Source of the DNA: Deltaproteobacteria bacterium
GTDB taxonomy: Bacteria > Desulfobacterota > Desulfobacteria > Desulfobacterales > JAFDCJ01
Assembly: GCA_024277475.1 (NCBI GenBank)
Contig: JAJRVC010000527.1
Location: forward strand, 1 to 5,888
Direction: 5' to 3'
Length of the DNA stretch: 5,888 nucleotides
The position numbers were made by a program, and so were the translations under genes. The notes under the pieces are model-generated. The model had not been told where the DNA came from and ran no database searches. It worked only from the letters and a program-made list of their open reading frames with translations. Shown here in pieces: positions 5,888-5,888 of the stretch; position 1 is the first letter of the stretch, and each line of letters opens with the position of its first letter.

Positions 5888-5888
5888 G

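Noticed and set aside
5794..5888. Right-edge palindrome as an intrinsic transcription terminator or CRISPR repeat
   Set aside because: No T-run follows either arm, the stem is much longer than a terminator needs, and there is only one inverted pair rather than spaced direct repeats.

Overview
The window carries bacterial signal-transduction genes. It holds one complete sensor kinase/NarL-type regulator pair, one complete NtrC-type (sigma-54 activator) response regulator, the start of a third response regulator cut by the left edge, and one small DUF1269 membrane protein. I recognise no metabolic gene, RNA gene or CRISPR array. The protein styles and the moderate base composition (a dCache-HAMP-HisKA_3 kinase with a GacA/UvrY-like partner, and a receiver-AAA-Fis regulator) would suit a Desulfobacterota (deltaproteobacterial) or gammaproteobacterial genome. 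That is inference only, since there is no phylogenetic marker.

Layout. 1-310 (minus): N-terminal 103 residues of a stand-alone-type receiver with a GTG start. 311-865: 555 bases without a confident gene. It holds an 11-bp inverted repeat about 250 bp across, a perfect 17-bp tandem duplication, a short hairpin and a weak minus-strand reading frame, and it looks like mobile-element debris. 866-1498 and 1491-3284 (minus): NarL/FixJ regulator and its histidine kinase, overlapping by 8 bp, kinase first. 3285-3557: divergent control region with a sigma-70-like promoter for each side and a 7-bp inverted repeat between them. 3558-4079 (plus): DUF1269 protein. 4080-4247: gap between convergent genes, with small hairpins but no convincing terminator. 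4248-5606 (minus): NtrC-family regulator. 5607-5888: a 38-codon coding-like fragment just upstream of that gene, then a long near-perfect palindrome at 5795-5887 that runs to the window edge.

How they may work together. The membrane kinase should sense a periplasmic ligand through its Cache domain and phosphorylate D54 of the NarL-type regulator. The adjacent, divergently transcribed DUF1269 gene is a candidate target because the two promoters share one short intergenic region. The NtrC-type regulator has no kinase beside it in this window. Its upstream neighbour may have been lost or interrupted close to the palindromic repeat. I see no clear new defence or catalytic system. The least explained parts are the right-edge palindrome and the repeat-bearing gap at 311-865.
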